Shown here: one piece after another, positions 35,800 to 45,287 of the stretch
How positions within the stretch are numbered: position 1 is the stretch's first letter
Layout of the letters: each line of letters opens with the position of its first letter
NCBI GenBank assembly: GCA_964410485.1
Contig: CAYPHJ010000003.1
Location: 1 to 64,000, forward strand
Origin: CAYPHJ01 sp964410485
Lineage (GTDB): Bacteria > Desulfobacterota > Binatia > UBA9968
Reading direction: 5' to 3'
DNA length: 64,000 nucleotides
Made by a program: the position numbers and the translations under genes
The notes under the pieces: model-generated
The model's input: only the letters and a program-made list of their open reading frames with translations
The model's database searches: none
What the model was told of the DNA's origin: nothing

Positions 35800-35870
35800 G
35801 CGGCTCTTTGCCCCCGTCCGGTGATCGTGTTAGGCTCCGGGCCTTAATTAAAATTCGAGGGAAAGTTTAA

Positions 35871-36611
35871 ATGCAAGTCATTGAACGCGCGCTCACGACT
35901 AAAAACGACGGCGTGGCCGGCTATCTTGTGCACCCCGAACGGTCCCATCCGGGCCCGGGGCTGTTGTTAATTCATCCAAAGTCCGGCATTACCGACTATA
36001 TCAAAATCGAAGCCCGCAAGTTTGCTAAACTTGGCTATAGCACGTTCGCCATCAATGTGTTTGAGCAACTCGGGTATCCAGCAGCGACCCACATTGAAAC
36101 GGGATCCCAGATCCAAGCCAAAACCTCGGATAATGAATTCACGCGCGTCCTGACCGAAGGCTGGCGTTTCTTGCTTGCACAATCCCATGTAAACAGACAG
36201 AGAGTCGCCGTATGCGGCTACTGCATGGGAGGGAGAATCGCAATTCACTTCGTTGCCGCCACGCCGGAGGTGCGGGCGTTCGTCGGCTATTATCCCACTG
36301 TCCGCGATGAACCCGAGACGACGATGAGACCGGTGCACCCTTCGAAAGCAGCGCGACAAATTCGCTGCCCGTCGATTATTCTTTACGGTGCCGATGATAT
36401 AACCACGGTACTTCCGGTTCAGGATAAAATGATGTACGCCTTCAGAGAAAACAAGCAGCCTCTGGAATGGCACTTTTTTCCATTCGGAGGGCATGGCTTC
36501 GTGGACCCCGGTGCGGTTGGCTATCATGCGCATGCCGCCGAATTGGCATGGCCTTTGGTAGTTGATTTCATGGAACGTGAACTGCAGTGGACGCACTCTA
36601 CCGGAATTTAG
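35871..36611 (+). CDS. Dienelactone hydrolase family protein
   Basis: 246 residues. The nucleophile is Cys118 in GYCMGG, as in carboxymethylenebutenolidase, with Asp175/176 in YGADDITTV and His208 in GGHGF. The N-terminal LLIHPKSGITDYIK replaces the usual H-E-W/I-F-G motif. Dienelactone hydrolase opens dienelactone in chlorocatechol and aromatic degradation; many paralogues have other ester substrates. It is cytoplasmic. It fits with the LLM oxidoreductase and amidohydrolase as part of a catabolic repertoire. Confidence 0.9.
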   Translation: MQVIERALTTKNDGVAGYLVHPERSHPGPGLLLIHPKSGITDYIKIEARKFAKLGYSTFAINVFEQLGYPAATHIETGSQIQAKTSDNEFTRVLTEGWRFLLAQSHVNRQRVAVCGYCMGGRIAIHFVAATPEVRAFVGYYPTVRDEPETTMRPVHPSKAARQIRCPSIILYGADDITTVLPVQDKMMYAFRENKQPLEWHFFPFGGHGFVDPGAVGYHAHAAELAWPLVVDFMERELQWTHSTGI

Positions 36612-36623
36612 CCCGGCGCGCTT

Positions 36624-37943
36624 TCAGATCAACCCGAGCCGGCGGATAAAGATCAGGATCACGAGCACGGGACTGACGAAGCGAATCAAGAGGGACCAGG
36701 CAAAGTAAGCAAGGGCAGAGATCTCCCCGGCGCGGAACTCGTGTCTTCGCTCGCTGGCGGTCAGCACCCATCCAGTGAAGAGCGCAATCAGAAGGGCGCC
36801 GATGGGCAATAGAAAATTGGTAGCAAGCCCGTCCATGAAGCCAAGGAACTCCTCTGCCAGATCAGAAGGAATGCCCAATAGGAAAATTGCCGCGCCCATT
36901 ATCCAGCTCGTCCTCATTCGGCTCCAGCCGCGCTCATCGATAAAATAAGCGCAGACCACTTCGAGGAGACTGATAGCGGAAGACAACGCGGCAAACGTCA
37001 GAAGTACGAAAAAGCCGATCGCAACCAGGCCGCCACCCGGGAGTTGGCCGAAAATGGTGGGAAGTGTACGAAAGACCAAGCCGGGGCCCGCGTCGGGTTC
37101 CAGTTCAAACGTAAACACGAGGGGGAAGATAACAAGCCCCGCAATCAAGGCGACCAGGGTATCGGCGACGGCAATAACGCAAGACGATCGCACGAGATGT
37201 GTGCTACGCGTTATGTAGCTGCCGTAGGTTAACATCGCTCCCATCCCGAGGCTCAGTGAAAAAAGCGCCTGACCCAATGCCTCGAGCACGGCGACTGGCC
37301 CCAGTTTGTGCCATTCGGGCCGCAAGAGAAAATCCACGCCGGCACGCGAGCCTTCTGTTCTCACGGCGTAAATCAAAAGGACGATCAGAAGGCCAAATAG
37401 CAGCGGCATCATGATTTTATTGCCGCGCTCGATGCCGCGGGAGACTCCGCCCGCGACAATCGTGATCGCAAGGAGCATGAAGATGGCGTGCCAGAAAATC
37501 TGTAGCAGAGGGTTTCCCGCAAGCTGAGAAAAGAGAGCTACAACCTCTTCCGAGGCTTTACCGGAAAAACTATCGCTCAACGAGAGATAAACGTAGTGCA
37601 GGACCCATCCCCCTACCACCGAATAGTACGACAGGATGACAAAACCGCTGATTACACCGAGCCATCCGGTGACGATCCAGGGCGAACCGGGGCGCAGGGC
37701 GCGAAACGCCCCGACCGCATTACGCTGGGTTCTGCGTCCGATGAGGAATTCCGCTAACATGATGGGGAGACCGACGGCGAGGACACAGCCGATATATAGG
37801 ACGATGAATGCGGCCCCGCCATACTGCCCTGTGATGTAGGGAAACCGCCAGACGTTTCCCAGCCCGACGGCCGATCCGACGGCCGCCAGGACAAAACCGA
37901 GAGTACCAGACCAACCACCACGCGACAAAGTGTGCTGCTGCAC
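36624..37943 (-). CDS. Sodium-dependent transporter of the NSS (SNF) family
   Basis: 439 residues, eleven to twelve helices. TM1 has the family signature AVGSAVGLGNVWRFPYITGQ, with the unwound substrate/Na+ site. TM6 and loop sequences such as ALFSLSLGMGAMLTYGSYIT and AALSSAISLLEV follow the LeuT/MhsT scheme. Bacterial members import amino acids with Na+; specificity is not visible. It is convergent with the dienelactone hydrolase. Confidence 0.93.
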   Translation of the reverse strand: MQQHTLSRGGWSGTLGFVLAAVGSAVGLGNVWRFPYITGQYGGAAFIVLYIGCVLAVGLPIMLAEFLIGRRTQRNAVGAFRALRPGSPWIVTGWLGVISGFVILSYYSVVGGWVLHYVYLSLSDSFSGKASEEVVALFSQLAGNPLLQIFWHAIFMLLAITIVAGGVSRGIERGNKIMMPLLFGLLIVLLIYAVRTEGSRAGVDFLLRPEWHKLGPVAVLEALGQALFSLSLGMGAMLTYGSYITRSTHLVRSSCVIAVADTLVALIAGLVIFPLVFTFELEPDAGPGLVFRTLPTIFGQLPGGGLVAIGFFVLLTFAALSSAISLLEVVCAYFIDERGWSRMRTSWIMGAAIFLLGIPSDLAEEFLGFMDGLATNFLLPIGALLIALFTGWVLTASERRHEFRAGEISALAYFAWSLLIRFVSPVLVILIFIRRLGLI

Positions 37944-38061
37944 GATAACCCTCCGGGCCGTTAACGGCAGTTCTCTTTCACCTCAATAAATGTTTGTTGC
38001 CGCTTTGGCAACGGCATGACTCGAGGACTGGACTCAAAGTGGTGGGTGATCTCCCGTCGAA

Positions 38062-39849
38062 TTACTCAACCTCGCAACTCTCCACTCTCGGATCTCTCGC
38101 TTCGTGGACACAGGGGAGCGTCACGGTAAAGACCGAGCCGGTACCCGGCCGGCTTTGGACAGTGACGGTGCCCCCGAGGATCTCTGTAAAAGTCTTGACG
38201 ATATGCAAGCCCAGGCCGACGCCTCCTTGCGTCCTTGTCCGCGAGCCGTCGAGTTGGCGAAACTTCTCAAAGATCAGCGGCAAGTCCTCAGCCGCAATGC
38301 CAACACCGCTATCAGCGACAGCGATCTCGATTCGGCTCGTTCCCGCCTGACGGCACGCCGATACCGTGACATGGCCTTGCTCGGTAAACTTGAGCGCATT
38401 GTTGATCAGGTTCTGTAAGACGCGCTTGAGCTTTTCGCGATCTGTCCGAAGCGTCGGAAGGTTTCGTGGATACTCCCACCGCAGGCTAACGGGCTTACCG
38501 AGCGGGTACTCGTACAGGAGTCTTAGAGCGTCTAGAAAGTTGGAAAGTGGAAATTCATCTGTTTCAACCACTATCGCACCGGCTTCGATCTTGGTCGCAT
38601 CCATGATGCTGTTCACCATTGCCAGCAACTCATTCGAGTGGCGCGACACCTTTTCCAGCGCTCTGACTTGCTCCGGGGCAATCGGTCCCAGCATTCCTTC
38701 CTGCACGATCTTGGTGTAGCCGGCGATCACATTCAAAGGCGTGCGCAGCTCGTGGGACATAACACTCAAAAACTCGTCCTTTGCGCGCTGGGCGTTCTTT
38801 TGCTGGGTGACGTTTCGGATGATGCAGACGAAGGCGACGGGCCGTTGCTCGGAGTCGCGCATCGCGTAGGACGATGTGCTCACGACGGTCATATCCGGGC
38901 GGGGCGCGGGAAGGTTTGTTTCCAGGTCATGCAAGAAGCCGCTCAAGATCAACCGATCGAGTTGGGCTTCTGGCGGCGCCAGCAGCTGTGACAAACTTTG
39001 AACCGGCGTGCCGATGAGCTCTGACTCCGCGCGATTGAACATCCGGCATGCGGCGCGGTTGGCGACGCGCACGACTCCTCGGTGATCGAGGACCAGAAGG
39101 GCATCGGCCATGGCATTGATGATTTGGTGCGCGGCAAAAGCGGGCGTGATGTCGACGAGACGGTAACGCCAGGTCGCGCGAGCCGTAAGCGCAACGAATC
39201 CCAGGATCGCCAGATAGCCCATCGGATACAGCTCAATTCCCAGCGCGGGCAGGTAGTCCACCGAAGCCAAATAGGCAACCGAGAAAGCGATCAGCAGCGC
39301 TCGACTGCGCTGTTTGCTGGTGGGCTCCGTCGCGGCACAATACGCTGCCCAGTAATGGCGCAGGCTAAGAGCCATCAGGAAAAAGAAAAATGCGAGAAAG
39401 CCGAAACTGAGCCAGCCATATCTGGGATAATACCCCCAGCTATAGCGATAAAGGCCCGAAATAAAAACGTCCGTCGAGATGATCGTTAAGAGAAAAGCGC
39501 AGCCCAACAGCCACGCCAGCCAGACCCGCTTCTTATAGACGGCTCCGACCTGAAGTATCTTTACGGTGAAGTGATAGACAGAGGCGGGAATCAAAGTGAT
39601 GCCCAGGTGGCCTACCATGGCCCAGCGGAGCGCTTCGTTTTCGGTCTCAGCGCCGTACATGAGCGAGTAGCCCAGTAACCAGATCCCCGCCGTGCCGGTC
39701 ATGATGAAAAATGAAAGGCTCACACGGGCATGGCGCTCATGAACCAGAATAATCAGGCCGAGAGACAGTATGGCGATCGCCGTGAGCAGCGTCGGCAAGG
39801 TGTGTGCGTGGATGTTGTAGTATTCGAGATTGAGCGGGGGCAGAGTCAT
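38062..39849 (-). CDS. Sensor histidine kinase with seven-TM N-terminus and PAS domain (orphan)
   Basis: 595 residues. Seven hydrophobic segments (about 15-230) form a membrane sensor of the histidine-kinase 7TM type. A PAS domain (about 240-350: MADALLVLDHRGVVRVANRA, RAESELIGTPV) leads to HisKA with DEFLSVMSHELRTPLNVIAG (His366). The ATPase core has LQNLINNALKFTEQGHVTV, ADSGVGIAAEDLPLIFEKF and GGVGLGLHIVKTF. No response regulator is beside it. The stop of the preceding amidotransferase gene is 17 bp upstream, so it may be co-transcribed with that gene and slt. Confidence 0.92.
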   Translation of the reverse strand: MTLPPLNLEYYNIHAHTLPTLLTAIAILSLGLIILVHERHARVSLSFFIMTGTAGIWLLGYSLMYGAETENEALRWAMVGHLGITLIPASVYHFTVKILQVGAVYKKRVWLAWLLGCAFLLTIISTDVFISGLYRYSWGYYPRYGWLSFGFLAFFFFLMALSLRHYWAAYCAATEPTSKQRSRALLIAFSVAYLASVDYLPALGIELYPMGYLAILGFVALTARATWRYRLVDITPAFAAHQIINAMADALLVLDHRGVVRVANRAACRMFNRAESELIGTPVQSLSQLLAPPEAQLDRLILSGFLHDLETNLPAPRPDMTVVSTSSYAMRDSEQRPVAFVCIIRNVTQQKNAQRAKDEFLSVMSHELRTPLNVIAGYTKIVQEGMLGPIAPEQVRALEKVSRHSNELLAMVNSIMDATKIEAGAIVVETDEFPLSNFLDALRLLYEYPLGKPVSLRWEYPRNLPTLRTDREKLKRVLQNLINNALKFTEQGHVTVSACRQAGTSRIEIAVADSGVGIAAEDLPLIFEKFRQLDGSRTRTQGGVGLGLHIVKTFTEILGGTVTVQSRPGTGSVFTVTLPCVHEARDPRVESCEVE

Positions 39850-39866
39850 AAAGCGATCGCGGCGCG

Positions 39867-40634
39867 CTACAGGGCGGCAATAAGACGCTTACAAGCGGAC
39901 ACGAAGAAGGAAAAGATTCGTTGCTGGTGGCGGTAACGCGGGGCCAGAGCTTCCGGGTGCCATTGGACACCCAAGACAAAAGAATGCCGCGGGCTCTCGA
40001 TGCCTTCGATCACTCCATCGCCTGCCGTCGCGTTGACGATCAGACCCTTGCCCGGTTTTTTCACGGCCTGATGGTGAGTCGTGTTGACCTCCACGGTATT
40101 GCGCCCGAGAATCCGGTGAAGCTGGGTGCCGGGTTTTACCATGATCGCGTGCCCGCCACGGGTTTTTTTTTCGCTCAATTGGTGTTCGGCTGCGTGCGGA
40201 AGCTGCGTGGCAATATCCTGATAGAGCGATCCTCCAAGCGCGACGTTGATCGCCTGTGCCCCACCGCAAATGCCGAGCAAGGGCAAGTCACGCGCAAGAG
40301 CGACGGCCACCAGTTCCAATTCGAACCGGGTTCTTTCCGGCTTCACCTCCCCAAGGGCCGCGACACGTTTCTCCCCGTAGTGCCGCGGGTGAATGTCGAA
40401 GTTGCCGCCGCTGATCAACAGCCCGTCGAGGCGGTCTAAAATGCGTCTAGGAGAGGATTTCGAAACCGTGGGGGAAAGCAACAAGGGCAAGCCACCGGCG
40501 GCTTCGATGGCGCGGCAGTAGCGCTGGGATAAAAACAAAGTCGTTTCCTTGTAAATGCTCGCGTGGGAGTTGCGGCTCGAGAGGTCAGCGGTAATCCCGA
40601 TCACAGGCACGCGCGCTGTTGCGTGTGGACTCAT
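39867..40634 (-). CDS. Gamma-glutamyl-gamma-aminobutyrate hydrolase-like peptidase C26 (PuuD-like)
   Basis: 255 residues. The class-I glutamine amidotransferase triad is Cys123 (LLGICGGAQAINVALGG), His226 and Glu228 (GVQWHPE). The family removes gamma-glutamyl groups, for example in putrescine degradation (PuuD), or folate polyglutamate-like conjugates. No other puu gene is nearby. Its ATG overlaps the stop of slt (ATGA at 40631-40634), so translation is coupled to the transglycosylase. A peptidoglycan-peptide substrate is conceivable but not shown. Confidence 0.9.
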   Translation of the reverse strand: MSPHATARVPVIGITADLSSRNSHASIYKETTLFLSQRYCRAIEAAGGLPLLLSPTVSKSSPRRILDRLDGLLISGGNFDIHPRHYGEKRVAALGEVKPERTRFELELVAVALARDLPLLGICGGAQAINVALGGSLYQDIATQLPHAAEHQLSEKKTRGGHAIMVKPGTQLHRILGRNTVEVNTTHHQAVKKPGKGLIVNATAGDGVIEGIESPRHSFVLGVQWHPEALAPRYRHQQRIFSFFVSACKRLIAAL

Positions 40635-42667
40635 CCGGACTGTTGGTAGAGGCGGCGATATATATGATGGTTGCGCAGCACGAGCTTGACGTAGTTTCGA
40701 GTTTCGAGGTAGGGAATACGCTCCACGAACTCTTCCATATCCTCAGTGACGATCTGCTTTTCCCAGCGGTCCACGGCGTTTTCTCCCGCGTTATAAGCGG
40801 CAATTGCCTTGGGCCAATTGTTCGAATACCGCCCCAACAGGTCCTTGAGGTACTCAGTGCCGAGCGTCAAGTTCAGTTCGGGATCGAAGAGATCCTCGCT
40901 CGAGGGCGGTGGCAGCCCTAGTTGCTTTGCGACCCTTCGCGCCGTGGGAGGGATGACTTGCATCAGGCCGAGAGCAAAGGCAGGAGAGCGCGCAGAGCTA
41001 TCGAACAAACTTTCTTGCCGAATCAGCGCAACGACCAGATATGGATCGAGATTGCGCTCTTGCGCCTTGCTTTGAATCATTTCCCAGTAGGCCAGAGGAT
41101 AGCGAAACCTTTGCCTGTCACCGACCGCATCAGAAAGTTGGTTGGCGATGGCGAGGCTTCGATTGTAGGCCCGGCTACGAAAATACTCACGCATCAACAG
41201 AGCCCGCAACCGGTCCTGACCGCCGGCCATGCGATTGATTTCATCAAGCTCTGTGACAGCGAGTTGATGGAGAGCGATATCGGCCAACGTGCGGGCACGA
41301 GAAAGATGAAATTCGACCGCCGGGTCGATCGGTGGATCTTCTTCGGCCGCTGAGACAGAGCCACCGATGGGAACCGCGTCGATGAAGGATCCAAGCCGTT
41401 CGAGGGCACGCACGGCCATGTGATGATAGTAGGACTCCGGTCCTGCTCGATAAACCTGACGATAAAGCTCCTTTGCCTGCTCGATGTCGCCCGATTTTTC
41501 GACGCAGCGGCTCTGCCAGTAAAGCCCCGCGGTTCTTAAGCCACTCTGGCTCCCGTGAGCGGCCAGGCGCCCAAAGGCCTCGTGGGCTGCCGTTAGATCT
41601 CCGTTGCGATAGTGCAACCACGCCAGCCGCCACATGGCGTCGTCGGCCGGCTGGCTGGCCGGAAATCGTGCCGGGATTCTGTTGTAGAGCGCCATGGCCA
41701 AGCTACTTTTTCCCAGTGCTTCATAAATGTACGCAGTGGCGAATTGGGATCGCGCGACATAAGTGCTCTTGGGATGTCGCTCAATTACCTGACGGAAGTA
41801 GTCGAGCGCCGGCAGGTTGTCGTGCCGATTCCAGAGAATCTGGCCGAGCTGGTAAAGAGCTTTGGCAGCTTCCGGCTTTGCAGAATAGCCAGCGGCAATC
41901 TCCTTCAAAAACGGCATCGCTTCGACCCGTTTTCTCACCGCAAGGTGGACATCCGCCAAGCTCGTAAGCAGACGCAGCCGGAACTCGGGTCCCGGAGCGG
42001 CGTTCAATAACTTTTTATAGAGACTTGCCGCCTCACCGTGCTCCCGCTCCTTGACGAGACGATCGGCTTCTTCAAGAATGGCCTGGCGCGTCGTAAGACC
42101 GAATTGATCGGGATCATCGGCACGCAACCGGGCGATTTCTTTGCGGGCCGCGGCGCCCCAATGGGAGCCCGGGTAGACGGCGCGGAATTCCTGGTAAAGC
42201 GTGTATGCTTGCGCGTTATTGCCGCGAGCCTGTTCGACCGTTGCTTGGAGATAAAACGCTTCCTCAGCTATTCCCTGGTTGCCGGTTTTGATGCCGCGCA
42301 GCGACCGCAGCTTAGCCATGGCCTCCGCATACTTCGCCTCAGCGATATCGATCTTTGCTTGTTGGAGTTCGGCCGCGTGAAACCAAATACTCTGCGGATA
42401 CTCGGCCCTGAGACGCGCCGCCAGGCGCCGCGACAATTCCAAACCCTCTTGTTTGAATGCAATTGCTGCCAGATAGTAGAGGCTGTAGTCCACCAGTGGA
42501 TGTTTCGCCTCTAGGATTTGTTCCAGAATTTCTCTGGCCGGTTCCAGATTGCCGGCGGAGAAGTGCCCATGGGCCTGGCCAAACAATGCCGCTGAGTCCA
42601 GCTCTTGCCCCGCGACGGGTCGCTGGGCCACCAGCAGGACAATCACGAACAGCAGCATAGCGCGCAT
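40631..42667 (-). CDS. slt: Soluble lytic murein transglycosylase with TPR-like superhelix (Slt type)
   Basis: 678 residues from ATG 42667, with a signal peptide (about 1-20). A long helical-repeat region (about 20-500) includes many TPR-like hairpins, such as ALYQLGQILWNRHDNLPALD and AMWRLAWLHYRNGDLTAAHE. The C-terminal SLT domain has the catalytic Glu552 in IRQESLFD, with GLMQVIPPTA and AIAAYNAGE. The enzyme cleaves peptidoglycan in the periplasm to 1,6-anhydro-muropeptides. It is coupled to the C26 peptidase downstream. Confidence 0.94.
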   Translation of the reverse strand: MRAMLLFVIVLLVAQRPVAGQELDSAALFGQAHGHFSAGNLEPAREILEQILEAKHPLVDYSLYYLAAIAFKQEGLELSRRLAARLRAEYPQSIWFHAAELQQAKIDIAEAKYAEAMAKLRSLRGIKTGNQGIAEEAFYLQATVEQARGNNAQAYTLYQEFRAVYPGSHWGAAARKEIARLRADDPDQFGLTTRQAILEEADRLVKEREHGEAASLYKKLLNAAPGPEFRLRLLTSLADVHLAVRKRVEAMPFLKEIAAGYSAKPEAAKALYQLGQILWNRHDNLPALDYFRQVIERHPKSTYVARSQFATAYIYEALGKSSLAMALYNRIPARFPASQPADDAMWRLAWLHYRNGDLTAAHEAFGRLAAHGSQSGLRTAGLYWQSRCVEKSGDIEQAKELYRQVYRAGPESYYHHMAVRALERLGSFIDAVPIGGSVSAAEEDPPIDPAVEFHLSRARTLADIALHQLAVTELDEINRMAGGQDRLRALLMREYFRSRAYNRSLAIANQLSDAVGDRQRFRYPLAYWEMIQSKAQERNLDPYLVVALIRQESLFDSSARSPAFALGLMQVIPPTARRVAKQLGLPPPSSEDLFDPELNLTLGTEYLKDLLGRYSNNWPKAIAAYNAGENAVDRWEKQIVTEDMEEFVERIPYLETRNYVKLVLRNHHIYRRLYQQSG

Positions 42668-43170
42668 TGCCAGAGTGTAGCGGAGGTATGCGGCGGATTC
42701 AACCAAAACTGCGGCCGGGCGTCTCGGGTATCGAACGCGGATTGTTCATAATCACGAGACCGGTATCGAAACGATAAGCTCTTTCGGATTGTCCGCGGTC
42801 TAGCAGGTTGCTGAAAAACTCTCCGTTCACCCTTCGAGAACCTCAGGGCAAACGGAGAGGAACTTGAAATGAGTAGGGATTTCCGTTCCATGCTGAGACC
42901 TGTCGAAGCATTCCGAATCTTTTTTCAGCAACCTGCTAGGGACTCGAGTCCCAGGTCTTGCGTTGGGGAGGGGAGAACTCGGGACTTTAGACCTGAGACT
43001 CGAAACAAGTGACTGTGCCATTCGCCCCTCCAAAACTCATCGTTACGGCATTCGGGTTTACCTCCATGAATCATGCGGGCAAGCTAGCGCGAGTTGTTTT
43101 TTAGGCCGCTGAAAGCTATGGTTTTGGACGGCAACGGCGCGCACAAATAGAAACCAGCAGGAGGGCAAGT
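42668..43170. other. 500-bp intergenic region built of repeats
   Basis: It contains MITE copy 2 (42800-42939) and, just outside it, two diverged repeats. One is at 42740-42785, shared with 51350-51395 through CGGTATCGAAACGAT. The other is at 42957-43022, shared with 5723-5780. No gene is supported. Confidence 0.55.
42800..42939. mobile_element. MITE-like element, copy 2 (140 bp, inverted relative to copy 1)
   Basis: It begins CTAGCAGGTTGCTGAAAAA and ends TTTTTCAGCAACCTGCTAG, perfect 19-bp inverted repeats. The internal order is reversed relative to 19440-19578: CATTCCGAAT lies near the right end and the CTCCGTTCACCCTT arm near the left. Confidence 0.88.
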
Positions 43171-43602
43171 TTGAAGATCGAAGGCAGTTATACGTTTAAC
43201 GCGCCCCGGGAACGAGTGTGGCAGGTCCTGCTCGATCCAAAGATCATGGCCCAGTGCATGCCGGGTTGCGAAAATTTGAACGAGGTCGGGCCCGACCAGT
43301 ATGAAGCTACGATGAAAGTGGGGATCGCTGCCGTGAAAGGGACTTACAGAGGCAAAGTCTCGATCAAAGACAAGCAGCCCCCATCGCATTATGTGTTGAG
43401 CGGCGCGGGCTCCGGCGGTCCCGGCTTTATGCAAGGCGAGGTGGCGATCGATCTCGAGGAGAACGATGGACGGACCGTTCTCAAGTACAGCACCGATGCT
43501 CAGGTCGGCGGCCTGATCGCGAGCATTGGACAGCGCATGCTGAACGGCGTCGCCAAGATGATGGTAGATCAATTTTTTAAAAAAATAGAAACATTCGTCT
43601 GA
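43171..43602 (+). CDS. coxG: CoxG-like SRPBCC protein (carbon monoxide dehydrogenase subunit G family)
   Basis: 143 residues from a TTG with GGAGGG five bases upstream. The START/SRPBCC fold is seen in YTFNAPRERVWQVLLDPKIM, AQCMPGCENLNEVGPDQYEA and the C-terminal amphipathic helix RMLNGVAKMMVDQFFKKIET. CoxG proteins help recruit molybdenum hydroxylases such as CO dehydrogenase to the membrane. No coxMSL genes are in the window, so the partner is elsewhere or the role differs. It appears monocistronic. Confidence 0.9.
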   Translation: MKIEGSYTFNAPRERVWQVLLDPKIMAQCMPGCENLNEVGPDQYEATMKVGIAAVKGTYRGKVSIKDKQPPSHYVLSGAGSGGPGFMQGEVAIDLEENDGRTVLKYSTDAQVGGLIASIGQRMLNGVAKMMVDQFFKKIETFV

Positions 43603-43639
43603 TGGGGGAGCATGGCGGTCGTTCCGAGGAGCCCTTCGG

Positions 43640-43805
43640 CGTTAGTCAGGATAAACTCCACGACAAAGAACCTGCTTTTTTCCGCCGTGAACGGAAAAAG
43701 AAACATAAAGCAGATCCTTCACTTCGTTCAGGATGACAATGCGGCTGTGGGAAAGGGGCAGAAAGCATTTATTTCTGCGGGACGAGCGTAAGATCTTGAA
43801 TAATT
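43640..43805. repeat. Intergenic repeat region sharing an end with the cysD insertion
   Basis: It holds a hairpin around TTTTTTCCG/CGGAAAAAG (43674-43699) and the CTTCACTTCGTTCAGGATGA segment. TCTGCGGGACGAGCGTAAGATC-type sequence at 43774-43795 recurs at 11761-11781. No coding potential is seen. Confidence 0.5.
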
Positions 43806-43839
43806 TTCCGGTGTTCTGAAATCTTCGGCAGCGAAATCC

Positions 43840-44673
43840 ATGCAACCTGTTGTGAGCGTTGTGATACCCACCCACAATCGCTGGCCGATGGTCGGCGAGG
43901 CGGTCGATTCCGTTTTGGCCCAGAGCTACCGTGATTTCGAGTTGATTGTGGTGGATGACGGCTCAACCGATGAGACAGCAGATCAACTCTCCAGATATCC
44001 GTTCGCGATCCGTTTGGTATCGCGGCCGCGAAAGGGAGTTGCGGCTGCCCGCAACTTTGGCGTAAGCCTCGCGACGGGGCGGTATATTGCGTTTCTCGAC
44101 TCGGATGATTTTTGGTTGCCGAAGAAACTCGCCGTGCAGACGGCGTTCATGCAGGCGAACCCCGCGGTCGAGATCTGCCAGACCGAGGAAATCTGGGTGC
44201 GCCATGGCGTGAGAATCAATCCCAAAACCAAGCACCAAAAGGCCTCAGGCGATATCTTTCGCCGTAGTCTCGAGCTCTGTCTGGTAAGTCCTTCCGCCGT
44301 CATGATGACAAGGGATCTATTTATTGCAGCGGGTGGGTTTGATGAGGCTTTTCCGGTTTGCGAAGACTATGACTTGTGGTTACGTATTGCGGCGTGCCGG
44401 CCTGTTTCACTCGTGCCGCAGGCGCTGGTCGTGAAGCGGGGAGGACATGCGGACCAATTGTCGCACTCAACGTGGGGTATGGATCGTTACCGAATTGCGG
44501 CATTATACAAGCTCATGCGGCAGGGTCTCGATGCTGAAAAACGAGAATGGGTCTTACGGGAGTTGAAGCGCAAAGTGGCAATTCTCGCCGGCGGTGCCCG
44601 AAAGCGCGGGAAAGAAGCCGAGGCGGCGGCTTACCAGTCCATGTTGGTGAGGTTTGTCGAAGATGAGTGCTAG
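43840..44673 (+). CDS. Glycosyltransferase family 2
   Basis: 277 residues. The GT-A fold is clear: VVIPTHNRWPMVGEAVDSVL, FELIVVDDGSTDETADQL, the nucleotide-sugar/metal motif FLDSDDFW (DxD), and the acceptor region DEAFPVCEDYDLWLRIA with the ED catalytic-base motif. There is no membrane anchor. It transfers a sugar from a nucleotide donor to an unknown polysaccharide or lipid acceptor. It overlaps the next gene by 11 bp, forming an operon with the unknown helical protein and the radical SAM enzyme. Confidence 0.9.
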   Translation: MQPVVSVVIPTHNRWPMVGEAVDSVLAQSYRDFELIVVDDGSTDETADQLSRYPFAIRLVSRPRKGVAAARNFGVSLATGRYIAFLDSDDFWLPKKLAVQTAFMQANPAVEICQTEEIWVRHGVRINPKTKHQKASGDIFRRSLELCLVSPSAVMMTRDLFIAAGGFDEAFPVCEDYDLWLRIAACRPVSLVPQALVVKRGGHADQLSHSTWGMDRYRIAALYKLMRQGLDAEKREWVLRELKRKVAILAGGARKRGKEAEAAAYQSMLVRFVEDEC

Positions 44674-45232
44674 GGATGCGAGCGACCTGCAGGAGCAGAT
44701 TCGCGATTATGCGGGGGAGAAAGCTTTTCACCCGCAAACGATCGAGCGCTGGTTGGCTTGGGACGAGCCTGATAGGGCCGCGCTCTTTCGTCTTGCCACA
44801 GGACTGAAGATCGGCGAAAACCATCTGCGTGATCTGATGGACTGGCTCGAGGAAATCGCCTTGCGTGACCGGGTCAGGATCCGCGATATTCTGCAGCGCC
44901 GGACACTGATGGCCAGTGAAACCGATCCGCGGCTCGGGCGAGCGGACAAGCTCAAGCGAATCAAGGAAGAGCTGCGCCGGTTGCGTTTGCCGCGCTTGGC
45001 TGCGTTGGAGGACGCGATAAGCGCCCACATTCGTGACTTGAAGCTGCATCCGCAAATCAAGGTGTCGGTTGCGCCCGGATTGGAGGGTGGGCGGTTGCAC
45101 GTGGAGTTTGCCGCATTGACACAAGATGAGTTGCAATCCGCAGTCGGCAAGCTGGCCCGCGCTGCCGAGACGCAGTCCGTGCGAGAGATTTTTGCGCTCC
45201 TGGACGGCCAAGAGCTCGAGCATAGCGGGTAA
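44663..45232 (+). CDS. Unknown helical protein upstream of a spore-photoproduct-lyase-like gene
   Basis: 189 residues from ATG 44663; a TTG at 44654 is an alternative. It is mostly helical and charged, for example LIGENHLRDLMDWLEEIALR-type sequence (44813-44866) and KLKRIKEELRRLRLPRLAAL. The C-terminal part is a possible small alpha/beta domain (KVSVAPGLEGGRLHVEFAAL). There is no signal peptide or membrane segment. I do not recognise a family. The start lies inside the glycosyltransferase gene and 55 bp separate it from the radical SAM gene, so a functional link with the latter is plausible. Confidence 0.75.
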   Translation: MSARDASDLQEQIRDYAGEKAFHPQTIERWLAWDEPDRAALFRLATGLKIGENHLRDLMDWLEEIALRDRVRIRDILQRRTLMASETDPRLGRADKLKRIKEELRRLRLPRLAALEDAISAHIRDLKLHPQIKVSVAPGLEGGRLHVEFAALTQDELQSAVGKLARAAETQSVREIFALLDGQELEHSG

Positions 45233-45287
45233 AAGGGGAGGGAGTTCGGCCCGGGTGGCAACCTGTTGATCTTTTTGAACTCTGTCA

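Noticed and set aside
43084..43572. 162-codon minus-strand frame opposite coxG
   Set aside because: The plus-strand CoxG protein is clearly recognisable with a strong ribosome-binding site; the antisense product has no protein-like pattern.
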